DNA from: Siphlonurus alternatus | Taxonomy: Eukaryota > Arthropoda > Insecta > Ephemeroptera > Siphlonuridae | Assembly: GCA_949825025.1 (NCBI GenBank) | Contig: OX463785.1 | Coordinates: 21,577,971 to 21,641,970 of the forward strand | Reading direction: 5' to 3' | DNA: 64,000 nt | Shown here: one piece after another, positions 10,369 to 22,986 of the stretch | How the letters are laid out: each line of letters starts with the position of its first letter | How positions within the stretch are numbered: the first letter of the stretch is position 1 | The notes under the pieces: model-generated | Seen by the model: the letters and a program-made list of their open reading frames with translations, nothing else | Database searches by the model: none | Told to the model about the DNA's origin: nothing | Position numbers and translations under genes: made by a program

Positions 10369-12828
10369 TAGCTCGTGCATTCTATACAGGAATTTCATGT
10401 TTACATTTTGGGTAGCACGGGGATGCCCGAAGCCGCCCGAAGAGCTTCGGGATGTAGGCAGAAAACTCAAAAACCCCATGCTGTGCGTGTTAACATAACT
10501 CACAACACCTCTTTTCTCATAACAGTTTTGGTCGCCAAATATTTTTTTTCACTAGCATTGGTTTTTCTTGTCACCATTTATGAAAGAAAATTCTACGAGA
10601 AATGATACGAATCGTCAGGAGAAATTAATTTCGAGACCAACTTTAACACGTATTTGCTATGCCGCTGACAATGTTTTGCCTACACAATTATGACGTCATA
10701 TTGTTTTGTGACGTATGGTGAAAGGCCCGTATTACTTTCTATTAAAATAATATCGACAAGTGCTGTCGTAGTTTTTTTTTTTTTTTTTTAATGAATGTAC
10801 ACATCTCTGTTCATTTCGTGAGAGTCGTCATTCAAACAGTGGAGGTGTGGAGAAGAATGATTTTTTTAAGTCTTCTATGCTCCCCCAAAATTGCAAATTT
10901 GCATCTCTTTGTCTCTTGGAGTTGTAGTATATCACGCAGAGGTAAAGTTAACCTTATCCTTGGAGTACATGACCTGGTCTATCAGAAATTGTTGACGAAA
11001 GAAAATTTGAATCGAAGATTTTTTACACCTTGGGACAGCATAACGATTATTCAGATTATTGTCACCGGAAGTTCTGCCATCTTTCTTTTATGCACCGCCA
11101 TCTTCTTTTCATACGCAATACATATGAGTGACAAGAACAAGCACTATTAGGAAAGCAGTGATCAGCACAGTAAAATATGTTTTTTTAATAAAATGAATCA
11201 CTTTAAACACTTTCTCGTGTATTTATTCATCCGTCATCCTTGCAAACATTGAAAAACATTTAAATATGAGTGGTAAATAGTTGTACGCTGTTTTGACTCA
11301 CTAGTCAAAATGACCGCAATTCATTTGTTTTTTCTGCTGAAAAGTGTAAAGTTGTTTTTTGACGATTTGGCAACATTGTTATCCCATCCAGTTAAGCTAC
11401 GAGCAGCATTGCCGAATTGTGCAGTTTTTATGAAGGCTTGTATCTCAAAAAGTAAATGGTTATCTATAATTATTATTTCATCATAATTCTATTTAAAATA
11501 ATGATTGTTTTTTAAGCTAAAATTTGAATCCATTATTCAGTACCATTACGGAGATTGAAATTTGCATTTGATAACATGCGTTTTTTATATCTCAATTTAA
11601 AAAATAATGGCACTGAATTTAGGTGTATTTTATTGCATGAGAATTTTTATTTATTTTTTCTCTATGCAATGCTGAAAAATTGGAGTGATTTACCATTTCC
11701 TAAGACTAGTGACAATAATCCTTGGCATAAACGTTACCCATGGAGTTTTCACAAAATCTAAGGAGTAGTTATTTTTTTATCGAACACGGAAATAGTGTAC
11801 ATACTTTTAACATTTTTCAAATGACAAAACAGGCTGAACATGAGTAATTTTCTTCCTTCTCTCAAAATTGCATCTGTATCTCTTTGTCTCTTACAGCTCG
11901 AAGCAAATGATGATCGAATTTCATGCTGTCCCGAGGTGTACTCTTATTATATTTAATGGTGAAATGTACAAGTTAAAATAATTAGTAACAAATAATTAGA
12001 CTTGATTCTTGTAGCTGAAAAAAAAACCTTTTTCTTTATAATACAGAATATAAGAATTTTTTAACCATACCGGTAATAACACATACAGCAATTTTACAGT
12101 AGTGTAATTACTAATCTCATGTTTTATCACATTTTCTTCTGTTTATATTATATTACTAATTACAATTATGTACACTAGCCTTCTTTTCATCTAAAACAAA
12201 AAACACATCTAGTAATACACGTAACTAGTAAAACCTGATCCACTGGGATACAAAAATGTCGAGCTAAAAGGAAACACATCATTATGAATTTACGTGCACG
12301 TATTTTCCCATTGTGTGCGTGCTTTGGTGCGGCTAACGAGATGTGCCTGGATTAATAAAACGAATCTCGCGTTTACTTGCCGTTGCATGCAGCATGCCGT
12401 GTCCCAGAATGCGTCTATGTATCATAAATATAAATGTAATTTACATTTTTATTCTATATGTCTGTATTATACGTTATCGATTTCAACGAATAATGGATCA
12501 ACATTGATATTTTTTTCGTCAATTTTTTTAACATTTTTATGAAGATCAGTATCAGTGAAATCATTATTTAGTGTTGGTTAATTATCTTTCTGTTTGCTGC
12601 GGAAATCTATACTGAATTCAAAGAAATATTCGAGGTCTGCCGGTTCATTACACCATGGCACCATATAATTCATATAAAAATTAAAACAAATTAACTTCAT
12701 TTTCCCAGTGCAAGTAGGGTCTACTTTTATTTTTAAATTATGTGGGAACACATGTAGCTTAAATGAGAAATTTTGGATGGAAAGATTTTTTTTTTATTAC
12801 TTTATTTACCCTACAATATCAAAACTTT
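10369..12828. other. Intergenic DNA with diverged dispersed-repeat fragments
   Basis: No supported gene. Fragments near 10870-10930 and 11860-11900 share a stretch around CTCTTTGTCTCTT. A block at 11905-11945 (GAATTTCATGCTGTCCCGAG) recurs in altered form at about 31891-31925 and, inverted, near 11020-11036. These look like pieces of one old repeat family. The open frames at 10791-11150 and 11555-11761 have no recognisable features. Confidence 0.35.
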
Positions 12829-12851
12829 TATATATATATATATATAATATA

Positions 12852-12890
<39 letters not shown>
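12829..12890. repeat. (TA)n microsatellite
   Basis: About 60 bp of alternating TA with two small phase breaks. The open frame crossing it is an artefact of the repeat. Confidence 0.95.
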
Positions 12891-12892
<2 letters not shown>

Positions 12893-13889
12893 ATATACTG
12901 ATAGCCATGCTAGGAAGTCGCCTGATACAAAGATAGTAAAAATAAATAAAATAAAAATTGGACTAGATTCCTTTGTTTACACTACAGAATATTTTGATAG
13001 CAAAGTCATTGATCCTAATTCTTAATTACGTAAATAGTATAGATTATATATAGTATACTGTTAGAAGCTGAGCCACTGTCCATTTTTAGTTTGAATTTTA
13101 TCCATGACATATTTCGGACAAGTGTCAGATTTCACGAAATTTTAGATATGATAATGAAATTATTTCTCTTGAAAATATTTGACAATTTCTTCGTATTTTT
13201 CTACAAAAATATCTTTTGGTTTAATTTTCAATTTTGTGTCAAGGAAGAATATGGTTGAATTTTTTACTGCATAAATAATTATTTTATTGATGTATTCAAT
13301 AACTTACTCAGATTGTATTTATCTCAATTGTCAAAAAAATTATAGAAATTCGACTGACAATTTTTGCCTGTGACGTCATAAATTGATTTATAAAACTTTA
13401 AAAAATACATTTCGGAATATTCGGGGAAAAAATCTGTAAAATATATAGGAAGCTGAAGCTCTCATACTTGCAATATTTTAAACTCTGTTCATTATTTGTG
13501 TTGTTTGCTGTATATTGTACTCATGCTCGTGTAATAACCTGTGTATAAAGATCATACGTAATACCAGCAGATAATGTAGTACTGTAAACATACACCAGTT
13601 TATAATAGGGGGCGTGTCGCATATCACCATTAATAGTGAAAGCTTATACCGCGAGATAAAAACACACACCACACACTTGTCACTATACGGGCAATAATAT
13701 ACAGTCGAGCTAATATAAGTTTTTAATCTAAAAGGAAGCTGTGTTGTTTTCTAGTTGCAAATTTGTATTTTTTACTTTATTTTACGTTTAATTTGTAGTT
13801 GTACTTGTAGACTATTAGGGACCTGTGTGTCTTATGACCAAAAATTTGAGTTAATGAAGTAAAAAGCCACTTTCGCCTGTGCATACTGG
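12891..13889. other. AT-rich intergenic DNA
   Basis: No gene or clear element recognised between the (TA)n run and the fold-back at 13890. One TGACGTCA site is at 13371-13378. Confidence 0.4.
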
Positions 13890-14372
13890 GGGGAATTCAA
13901 AAAGACTTATCCGCGAGGTTAAGCCGGCGGATAACTTGTCCACGTTCTAGTCTGGATAACCTAAATACTTAGCCGCGTGGACAAGTATAGGCCCAGACAA
14001 GTGTTTGGATAAGTTACTTTGGACAAGTCACTTGGCCAAACCGGTAGGACAGATTCTCGTGGCTAAGATAGCCGCGCGGATAAGTATCGCGGACATCTCT
14101 CCCACCTGAATTTCTTTTAATTACGCCGCCATCTTGGATTGCGCCTTAAATATAGAGGTAATTGGACCTCGATATATGGTGATTTGTTGCTAATTTATTT
14201 AGCAGTTGTGTTCAAAATTGATTGAACACAAGTGACTTGTCCAAAGTAACTTATCCAAACACTTGTCTGGACCTATACTTGCCACGCGGGTAAGTATTAA
14301 GGTTATCCAGACTAGAACGTGGACAAGTTTTCCGCCGGCAAAACCTCGCGGATAAGTCTTTTTGAATTCCCC
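13890..14372. mobile_element. 483-bp fold-back element abutting the satellite
   Basis: The ends are GGGGAATTCAAAAAGACTTA and its exact complement, and the inverted arms extend about 150 bp inward (left arm to about 14036, right arm from about 14227). Within the arms the motif GGAYAAGT or its complement ACTTRTCC recurs many times (for example GACTTATCC, GGATAACTTGTCC, GGACAAGT), a pattern typical of subterminal transposase sites. The GC-richer core includes CCGCCATCTTGGATTG. There is no coding capacity. No obvious target duplication was found. The right end is directly followed by the first satellite monomer. Confidence 0.85.
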
Positions 14373-14375
14373 TCC

Positions 14376-17300
14376 TAGTGTCCAATTACATGACGTCAGG
14401 TGTTTTCAGCATGATCGAGCTAAAATTAGAAGTTTTGGTTTTGTCAAGTTTTGCCGTTTTCACTGTTTTGAAGCTTAAGGCCTAAAAATCCGACTTTTAT
14501 GTTTGTTATTGAATCTTCAAAATTCCTTCTTGATCAAACTCCTAGGGTCCAATTACATGACGTCAGGTGTTTTCAGCATGATCGAGCTAAAATTAGAAGT
14601 TTTGGTGATGTCAAGTTTTGCCGTTTTCACTGCTTTGAAGTTTAAGGCCTCAAAATCCGGCTTTTTTTTTGTTCTTGGATCTTCATTATTGCTTCATATT
14701 TTAACTCCTAGGGTCCAATTACATGACGTCAGGTGGTTTCAGCATGATCGAGCTAAAATTAGAAGTTTTGGTTTTGTCAAGTTTTGCCGATTTCACTGTT
14801 TTGAAGTTTAAGGCCTCAAAATCCGGCTTTTTTGTTTGTGGTTGAATCTTCAGAATTCCTTCATATTCAAACTCGTAGGGTCCAATTACATGACGTCATG
14901 TGTTTTCAGCATGATCGACCTAAAATTAGAAGTTTTGGTTTTGTCAAGTTTTGCCGTTTTCACTGTTTTGAAGTTTAAGGCCTCAAAACCCGGCTTTTTT
15001 GTTTGTGATTGGATCTTCAAAATTCCTTCATATTCAAACTCCTAGGGTCCAATTACATGACGTCAGGTGCTTTCAGCATGATCGAGCTAAAATTAGAAGT
15101 TTTGGTTTTTTCAAGTTTTGCCGTTTTCACTGTTTTGAAGTTTAAGGCCTCAAAACCCGGCTTTTTTGTTTGTGATAGAATCTTCAAAATTCCTTCATAT
15201 TCAAACTCCTAGGGTCCAATTACATGACGTCAGATGTTTGCAGCATGATCGAGCTAAAATTAGAAGTTTTGGTGTTGTCAAGTTTTGCCGTTTTCACTGT
15301 TTTGAAGTTTAAGGCCTCAAAACCCGGCTTTTTTGTTTGTGATAGAATCTTCAAAATTCCTTCATATTCAAACTCCTAGGGTCCAATTACATGACGTCAG
15401 ATGTTTGCAGCATGATCGAGCTAAAATTAGAAGTTTTGGTGTTGTCAAGTTTTGCCGTTTTCACTGTTTTGAAGTTTAAGGCCACAAAATCCAGCTTTTT
15501 TGTTTGTTGTTGAATCTTCAAAATTCCTTCATATTCAAACTCCTAGGGTCCAATTACATGACGTCAGTTGTTTGCAGCATGATCGAGCTAAAATTAGAAG
15601 TTTTGGTTTTTTCAAGTTCTGCCGTTTTCACTGTTTTGAAGTTTAAGGCCTCAAAACCCGGCTTTTTTTTTGTTATTGAATCTTCATTATTGCTTCATAT
15701 TTTAACTCCTAGGGTCCAATTACATGACGTCAGGTGTTTTCAGCATGATCGAGCTAAAATTAGAAGTTTTGGTTTTGTCAAGTTTTGCCGATTTCACTGT
15801 TTTGAAGTTGAAGGCCTCAAAATCCGGCTTTTTTGTTTGTGGTCCAATCTTCAAAGTTCCTTAATATTCAAACTCCTAGGGTCCAATTACATGACGTCAG
15901 GTGTTTTCAGCATGATCGAGCTAAAATTAGAAGTTATGGTTTTCTCAAGTTTTGCCGATTTCACTGTTTTGAAGCTTAAGGCCTAAAAATCCGACTTTTA
16001 TGTTTGTTATTGAATCTTCAAAATTCCTTCTTGATCAAACTCCTAGGGTCCAATTACATGACGTCAGGTGTTTTCAGCATGATCGAGCTAAAATTAGAAG
16101 TTTTGGTGATGTCAAGTTTTGCCGTTTTCACTGCTTTGAAGTTTAAGGCCTCAAAATCCGGCTTTTTTTTTGTTCTTGGATCTTCATTATTGCTTCATAT
16201 TTTAACTCCTAGGGTCCAATTACATGACGTCAGGTGGTTTCAGCATGATCGAGCTAAAATTAGAAGTTTTGGTTTTGTCAAGTTTTGCCGATTTCACTGT
16301 TTTGAAGTTTAAGGCCTCAAAATCCGGCTTTTTTGTTTGTGGTTGAATCTTCAGAATTCCTTCATATTCAAACTCGTAGGGTCCAATTACATGACGTCAT
16401 GTGTTTTCAGCATGATCGACCTAAAATTAGAAGTTTTGGTTTTGTCAAGTTTTGCCGTTTTCACTGTTTTGAAGTTTAAGGCCTCAAAACCCGGCTTTTT
16501 TGTTTGTGATTGGATCTTCAAAATTCCTTCATATTCAAACTCCTAGGGTCCAATTACATGACGTCAGGTGCTTTCAGCATGATCGAGCTAAAATTAGAAG
16601 TTTTGGTTTTTTCAAGTTTTGCCGTTTTCACTGTTTTGAAGTTTAAGGCCTCAAAACCCGGCTTTTTTGTTTGTGATAGAATCTTCAAAATTCCTTCATA
16701 TTCAAACTCCTAGGGTCCAATTACATGACGTCAGATGTTTGCAGCATGATCGAGCTAAAATTAGAAGTTTTGGTGTTGTCAAGTTTTGCCGTTTTCACTG
16801 TTTTGAAGTTTAAGGCCACAAAATCCAGCTTTTTTGTTTGTTGTTGAATCTTCAAAATTCCTTCATATTCAAACTCCTAGGGTCCAATTACATGACGTCA
16901 GTTGTTTGCAGCATGATCGAGCTAAAATTAGAAGTTTTGGTTTTTTCAAGTTCTGCCGTTTTCACTGTTTTGAAGTTTAAGGCCTCAAAACCCGGCTTTT
17001 TTTTTGTTATTGAATCTTCATTATTGCTTCATATTTTAACTCCTAGGGTCCAATTACATGACGTCAGGTGTTTTCAGCATGATCGAGCTAAAATTAGAAG
17101 TTTTGGTTTTGTCAAGTTTTGCCGATTTCACTGTTTTGAAGTTGAAGGCCTCAAAATCCGGCTTTTTTGTTTGTGGTCTAATCTTCAAAGTTCCTTAATA
17201 TTCAAACTCCTAGGGTCCAATTACATGACGTCAGGTGTTTTCAGCATGATCGAGCTAAAATTAGAAGTTATGGTTTTCTCAAGTTTTGCCGATTTCACTG

Positions 17301-18455
17301 TTTTGAAGTTTAAGGCCTCAAAATCCGGCTTTTTTGTTTGTGGTTGAATCTTCAAAGTTCCTTAATATTCAAACTTCTAGGGTCCAATTACATGACGTCA
17401 GGTGTTTTCAGCATGATCGAGCTAAAATTAGAAGTTTTGGTTTTTTCAAGTTTTGCCGATTTCACTGTTATGAAGTTTAAGGCCTCAAAATCCGGCTTTT
17501 TTGTTTGTTATTAAATCTTCAAAATTCCTTCATACTTGATTTCCTAGGGTCCAATTACATGACGTCGTGTGTTTTCAGCATGATCGAGCTAAAATTAGAA
17601 GTTTTAGTTTTGTCAAGTTTTGCCGTTTTCACTGTTTTGAAGTTTAAGGCCTCAAAACCCGGCTTTTTTGTTTGTGATAGGATCTTCAAAATTCCTTCAT
17701 ATTCAAACTCCTAGGGTCCAATTACATGACGTCAGATGTTTGCAGCATGATCGAGCTAAAATTAGAAGTTTTGGTGTTGTCAAGTTTTGCCGTTTTCACT
17801 GTTTTGAAGTTTAAGGCCACAAAATCCAGCTTTTTTGTTTGTTGTTGAATCTTCAAAATTCCTTCATATTCAAACTCCTAGGGTCCAATTACATGACGTC
17901 AGTTGTTTGCAGCATGATCGAGCTAAAATTAGAAGTTTTGGTTTTTTCAAGTTCTGCCGTTTTCACTGTTTTGAAGCTTGAGGCCTCAAAACCCGGCTTT
18001 TTTGTTTGTGATAGAATCTTCAAAATTCCTTCATATTCAAACTCCTAGGGTCCAATTACATGACGTCAGGTGTTTGCAGCATGATCGAGCTAAAATTAGA
18101 AGTTTTGGTGTTGTCAAGTTTTGCCGTTTTCACTGTTTTGAAGTTTAAGGCGTCAAAACCCGGCTTTTTTGTTTGTGATTGGATCTTCAAAATTCCTTCA
18201 TATTCAAACTCCTAGGGTCCAATTACATGACGTCAGGTGTTTTCAGCATGATTGAGTTAAAATTAAAAGTTTTGGTTTTGTCAAGTTCTGCCTTTTTCAC
18301 TGTTTTGAAGTTTAAGGCCTCAAAATCCGGCTTTTTTGTTTGTGATTGAATCTTCAGAATTCCTTCATATTCAAACTCCTAGGGTCCAATTACTTGACGT
18401 CAGGTGTTTTCAGCATGATTGAGTTAAAATTAGAAGTTTTGGTTTTTTCAAGTTT
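14376..18455 (+). repeat. 167-bp satellite array, 25 monomers, each with a CRE palindrome
   Basis: A block starting CCTAGGGTCCAATTACATGA repeats 25 times. The TGACGTC core falls at 14391, 14558, 14724, 14891, 15058, 15225, 15392, 15559, 15725, 15892, 16059, 16225, 16392, 16559, 16726, 16893, 17059, 17226, 17393, 17560, 17727, 17894, 18061, 18228 and 18395, so spacing is always 166 or 167 bp. In 24 of 25 copies the full palindrome TGACGTCA is intact (the copy at 17560 reads TGACGTCG). Monomers also share AGCATGATCGAGCTAAAATT and an AAGTTTAAGGCCTCAAAA block. The array decays into unique sequence near 18455. Open frames inside it are repeat artefacts: the same peptide returns because the sequence returns. 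Confidence 0.97.
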
Positions 18456-18792
18456 CATGTTTCATTTTTCATCTGTTCTTTAACGCTATAATAGCAGAGC
18501 CATCTCGGCAAATAATATATTATCTATGACTGAGGAATCAGTAGAATCCTCGTCTATGCAGACTTCAGTTATGATTGACGCTCTTGTATATATTATTACA
18601 CAGCCCTCTGACAATGAATTTGAAGTGCAATGGTCCAAAGCCAAAGGAACCATACTTGGAAAAAAATCCAATGATTTGCCCCTTAATATTCGTGGAAAAA
18701 ACGTGTTTTCTGTCGATTGTGATCATGGCACCAATCCAAGTATTAACCACGCTCAGCATTGCTTGACTTCGATGATCTGTCAAAAGGAACTT
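18456..18792. other. Unique segment with a 98-codon open frame
   Basis: Lies between the satellite and the next inverted repeat. A plus-strand frame at 18526-18822 starts MTEESVESSSMQTSVMIDAL and contains VDCDHGTNPSINHAQHC. Its composition is more protein-like than its surroundings, but it matches nothing I know, and minus-strand frames of similar length overlap it. It could be a remnant of a mobile-element gene. It is not called as a CDS. Confidence 0.25.
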
Positions 18793-19284
18793 CCAATGGG
18801 GTACGTCCGGTATTTGAGTTAGCAATACTAGTAAAAAGTACTGTGAATTCTATGAAGAACGAGCCCTATTAGAGCATTCTACGACAATTTGCTGATTTTA
18901 TATGAATTTTTAGAACTTTTTTTGATGACGTCATACCATTGAATCTTAAATGGAAAAATGCATCAGTTAACATTGCTAAAATGAAAAGTCATTGAGGTGG
19001 GAATTTGAAACCTTCATTATCGTGATTCTAGCACCTGAAAACATTGCAAATAAGATTTTGGTTACATTTCAATATTAAGTATGGGTTTTGGCAATGTTAA
19101 CTGACATATTTTCCCATTTAAGATTCAATGCTATGACGTCATTTTTGAGAGGTTTCAAAAATTCACATAAAATCAGGAAATTGTCGTAGAATGCTGTAAT
19201 AGAGCTTGTTCTTCATGAAATTCTCGTGCCTTTTGAAATATTGACAAAAACTTGAAACTATTTTTTTGGTCAGTACCCCATTCA
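18793..19284. mobile_element. Diverged inverted-repeat element, about 490 bp
   Basis: The left side (AATGGGGTAC at 18795, then a stretch containing TTCTATGAAGAACGAGC, CATTCTACGACAATTTGCTG and GATGACGTCAT) is mirrored on the right (CAGGAAATTGTCGTAGAATG, GAGCTTGTTCTTCATGAAAT, GTACCCCATT near 19273). Each arm carries a TGACGTCA site (18926 and 19134). The arms are clearly diverged, so this is an older fold-back than those near UPB1. Confidence 0.7.
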
Positions 19285-20765
19285 GAAAAAAACAGAAACC
19301 CGTTGGGAATTTTAATTTAATAAAACTGTAGTTTCAGTTTAACATGTGCGGGTTAATGATAAAAAATAGTTCATCAGAAAGATGGTGGAAATTTTAGCTC
19401 TATGTTATGCAGGTATAATATTGATTGAAAGAAGGAAAGTTTGTTATTTGGTTAAACAGGTGCGAGATATTCACATAAGGTTTTGATGGAAATTGATCAA
19501 TGACTTGGAATTGCATGAAAGGAAATAATGTTTGAAAAAGAGAATTTTTATAATAAAGAAATAAAAAGTTTAGAATTAGGTCATCCTGTTTTTGTAGCAA
19601 AATGAAATATAACTTGTATGTGAATTAATCGATTCCCGCAAATTAATATTCACCACTTTTTTTTATTTAATTTATTAATAAAAATTATGTAAAATTTGAC
19701 ACCACAATATGTAAATTACTGTATTTTGTTATATTTTTTGTAATACATTTATTTGAATTTAACAGTGTAATTAATTAAATCAGCTATATGTATATTTTTA
19801 ACAATGATTTAAATTAATAGAAATAAAAAATGACATGCACGCGTCTATGTCATGTATGTTCGAGTTATTAATTAACTTATATAATTGCAATTTTGTTTAC
19901 ATGCAAATCAATTTTTATTTTCTTTTTTTTAATTAATTTTGAAATAAATCAAGCGATGCATGTAACGTAATTACTCTACGTGTTATAAATATAATTAATT
20001 TTTCATTATTTATTTGTTTCCTATATATACTTCGCGACCAATTCTGCTATCTGATAAAATTCCCTTGTTCATAATTTAACCTTTAAACGTCACAGCGACC
20101 TTCTGCAGTATATATATGCAGACGATATTAATGACATTTTAATTAGGATTTCATCGTATTTGTAATACGGTCATTGTGGTAGCCGGTTTGTAACATCACT
20201 GGCCGAAACGAGCCGAAGTGCTGGTCCCGACGAAAACCTAAATAAATGAACATGACTGTAGACGATATTGATGACATTTTAATTAGGACGTTGCTCTGAT
20301 TGTTGTCGCCAGCGTGTGACAAGCGTTCTCCCGATGACGTCATTCCTCGATGTCCGCACAACCCTTGTTGTCAGGCTGTAACATGTACTGATGGGGGCGT
20401 TATAAATTTGGCGTGTTGTTTACATCGTGTGGAAATGATGTGTATTGAATTTTTAGAGAGACCTCTCTTTTCACTTATCTCTTTTGATGCCAAATAAATG
20501 TCTCTTATAACACCATCCACAAATAAGACCTTTTCTTATTAAATCACCCATGTTATAAGACCCGTGATGTATATTGACATTTCTTAGCTTCTCTTCATTA
20601 CGGTTTGTATATCCCGTACCTGTGCTGCAAGAAATGTTTATTTTAGGGGGAAAGATCCACGAAGAAAACATAACCCAATTTAATTTCACTTATCCTTTGA
20701 GTATATATTGATCAATACTATATAAGACTGTCCTAAAGTCCCATGTATGTTTTTGTTTATATTTT

Positions 20766-20766
<1 letters not shown>
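19285..20766. other. AT-rich intergenic DNA
   Basis: No gene seen. A 28-bp block (GACGATATTRATGACATTTT then AATTAGGA) occurs twice in direct orientation, at 20123-20150 and 20261-20288, with GC-richer DNA between the copies. The interval is otherwise featureless. Confidence 0.4.
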
Positions 20767-20849
<83 letters not shown>

Positions 20850-20892
20850 TATTTATTTATTTATTTATTCATTCATTAAATTTATTTATTTA
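20767..20892. repeat. (TTTA)n microsatellite
   Basis: About 125 bp of TTTA units with minor interruptions at the right end. It creates a spurious frame of repeated Ile-Tyr-Leu-Phe. Confidence 0.95.
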
Positions 20893-20958
20893 TTTAATTT
20901 AAATTTTTTACACCTGAACTCCTGTCTCGTCAAAATATTTTCTTATATATTTTCACAG

Positions 20959-21057
20959 ATGATTATAACCACGTGGATCAGCAGGATACTTTGTCATCAT
21001 ATTATTTTCGTATCTCCTAGTCTTGGTGGTAAATAATTAATAGTAGATCTGTTCAAT
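20959..21057 (+). repeat. Dispersed repeat, copy 1
   Basis: A block of about 95 bp containing GATCAGCAGGATACTTTGTC and CGTATCTCCTAGTCTTGGTG is repeated almost unchanged at 23385-23478 in the same orientation. The family is unknown. Confidence 0.8.
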
Positions 21058-22986
21058 GGTCCAACCCTGCCATAAATTTAATAAGAGTCTTATACGCCAC
21101 TGCGTTCGTTTTGATGCGCAGTTATCCACTCACTTGAGAAAAATTGAACACAATTTATGAACCCGCCGTGATATACGAGCATTTCACTGTCCGATATTTC
21201 CTATATAGTATACAACGAAATAAACGTACTTAAAATCAACAGGGACTTCAATTAGTTAAGTCAGAGAATAGATAATTATGGCCACTGTACGATGTACAAA
21301 TAAAATTGTTATTGTTTATATTTACAATCTGTCGTTCTAAGTTATGAATTATCAGAACTAAGAATCTCCCACGTGTAGTTTAAATCATCTCGTACTTTGA
21401 CATTTTGTAAGACACCTTCAAGGAAAGTTGAGTGAACTATTTTAAAATTCCATCACGAAAAGAAAAGATTACAAGAAGCCATACTCTCTCTCTACGTTAT
21501 TATTGCTACGGCTGCTGTATATATTTGCATGAGCACCCGAGAGCAGCAGCTAGCTTGACCTCGGTGGTGTATCATACACATCATTGGCTAAAACAGGGTG
21601 ATGTGACGTCACCCACTTAGCCAAGTTACTCTTCAGTTATTATGGTACACTGTGGAAAATATATTGTATCATTGTTTGTAGTGTAAATTATGTGAAATTA
21701 ACTTATTAAAATCACTTTTGGCAATCGCATGTCCGAAATTTCTTCCATCGATATTCCTTATGAAATTGTCATACCGTAATTGAATTTTTGAAAAGATTAA
21801 ATTATTATTCATATACATTATTTTGTATTTATTTTTTATATTTATTTTATTACACATAAGAACCGTCTGGTACATTGTGTTTTTACAATATTTTAGTATT
21901 GCAATACCTGTAAAAGAAACATAAAAATTAAAACATATTTTCATCAGTTTTATATTATTATAATTACAATCATACATATTATAGTATTATCTAGTCAGTC
22001 CACAATACCTGAGAAATAAAATTTTTATATTAAAACAAACACATACATATATATATTTATTTATTAATTGAGAAACAATCTGAAACCTATATTCTTTATT
22101 ACATTACTATATAATTAAATTAATCTATTACATTAAATATTAAATTTCTTTAAATTTGTAACAGTTACAATATTTTATAAAATATTTATCAAATATAAAA
22201 TATTTTATAACAAATTATATAAAACTACAGAACAATCGAACTTTTACAGTTTCATTGTCTGCATGCATGCATGAAATGCATTGAATGAATGCATAACTTT
22301 TTTATTCTTCTCTTCTCTTTTTTCTCTCTTTTTTTTTCGATTTTTCATATTCTTTTCCATTGATGCTTGTATTTTTTTTTTTAAATCCAGAATTCCATAT
22401 TTAGAGTAATATAAAAATCACTGAAGTTATTCATTGAAATTATATAATATTAATTTCAATATACGTTTAAGTTTCATCAATATGTTTCCATGCAGTTGGA
22501 AGTAAAAAAAAAATGCATTAAAAAAATGCCACGCCCATTTTTTAGAGTGGCCGTGGAATTTCGTTTTGTGTGGAACATTCCTCTTTTTTTTACCGTGTAT
22601 CTGTCGCTTTGCGTAATGTCAAGCAGTAAAAGTGATATCACCACCATTCTTATGTAAAGTAATGTGCATTTTATTTAACATGGTGTAGTTAAAAAAAAAC
22701 GAGCATTACTTTTGTAGGTCAAGAACTTGCAATAATTATCTCGGTGAGGCCACCTCAAGTTAATCGTACAAGTGATCCGGAGTTTCAGACGAATTAAGAG
22801 AAATAGCGAGGTTAGGACGGTTCATTGAAATCTTTAGTTCATTCTCACATCATAGGAAAAAATACATTGCATATAGTATTTTGTTCTATGCTCACATTTT
22901 AACATGTGAGAAAATTATGAATGGAATCTTGTTTTTTAATTATGTTGGCAAATTGTAAAATTAACCTTCAAAATGAAAGAATGAAT
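21058..22986. other. AT-rich intergenic DNA
   Basis: No gene or clear element recognised. One TGACGTCA site lies at 21604-21611. Confidence 0.4.

Noticed and set aside
14503..18048. Many frames with recurring peptides such as KLLGSNYMTS
   Set aside because: All are readings of the 167-bp satellite. The monomer is not a multiple of three, so the frames break every one or two units.
14376..18455. Regular repeats that might suggest a CRISPR array
   Set aside because: There are no unique spacers; the whole 167-bp unit repeats, and the DNA is eukaryotic.
20743..21036. Frame rich in Ile-Tyr-Leu-Phe
   Set aside because: Translation of the (TTTA)n microsatellite.
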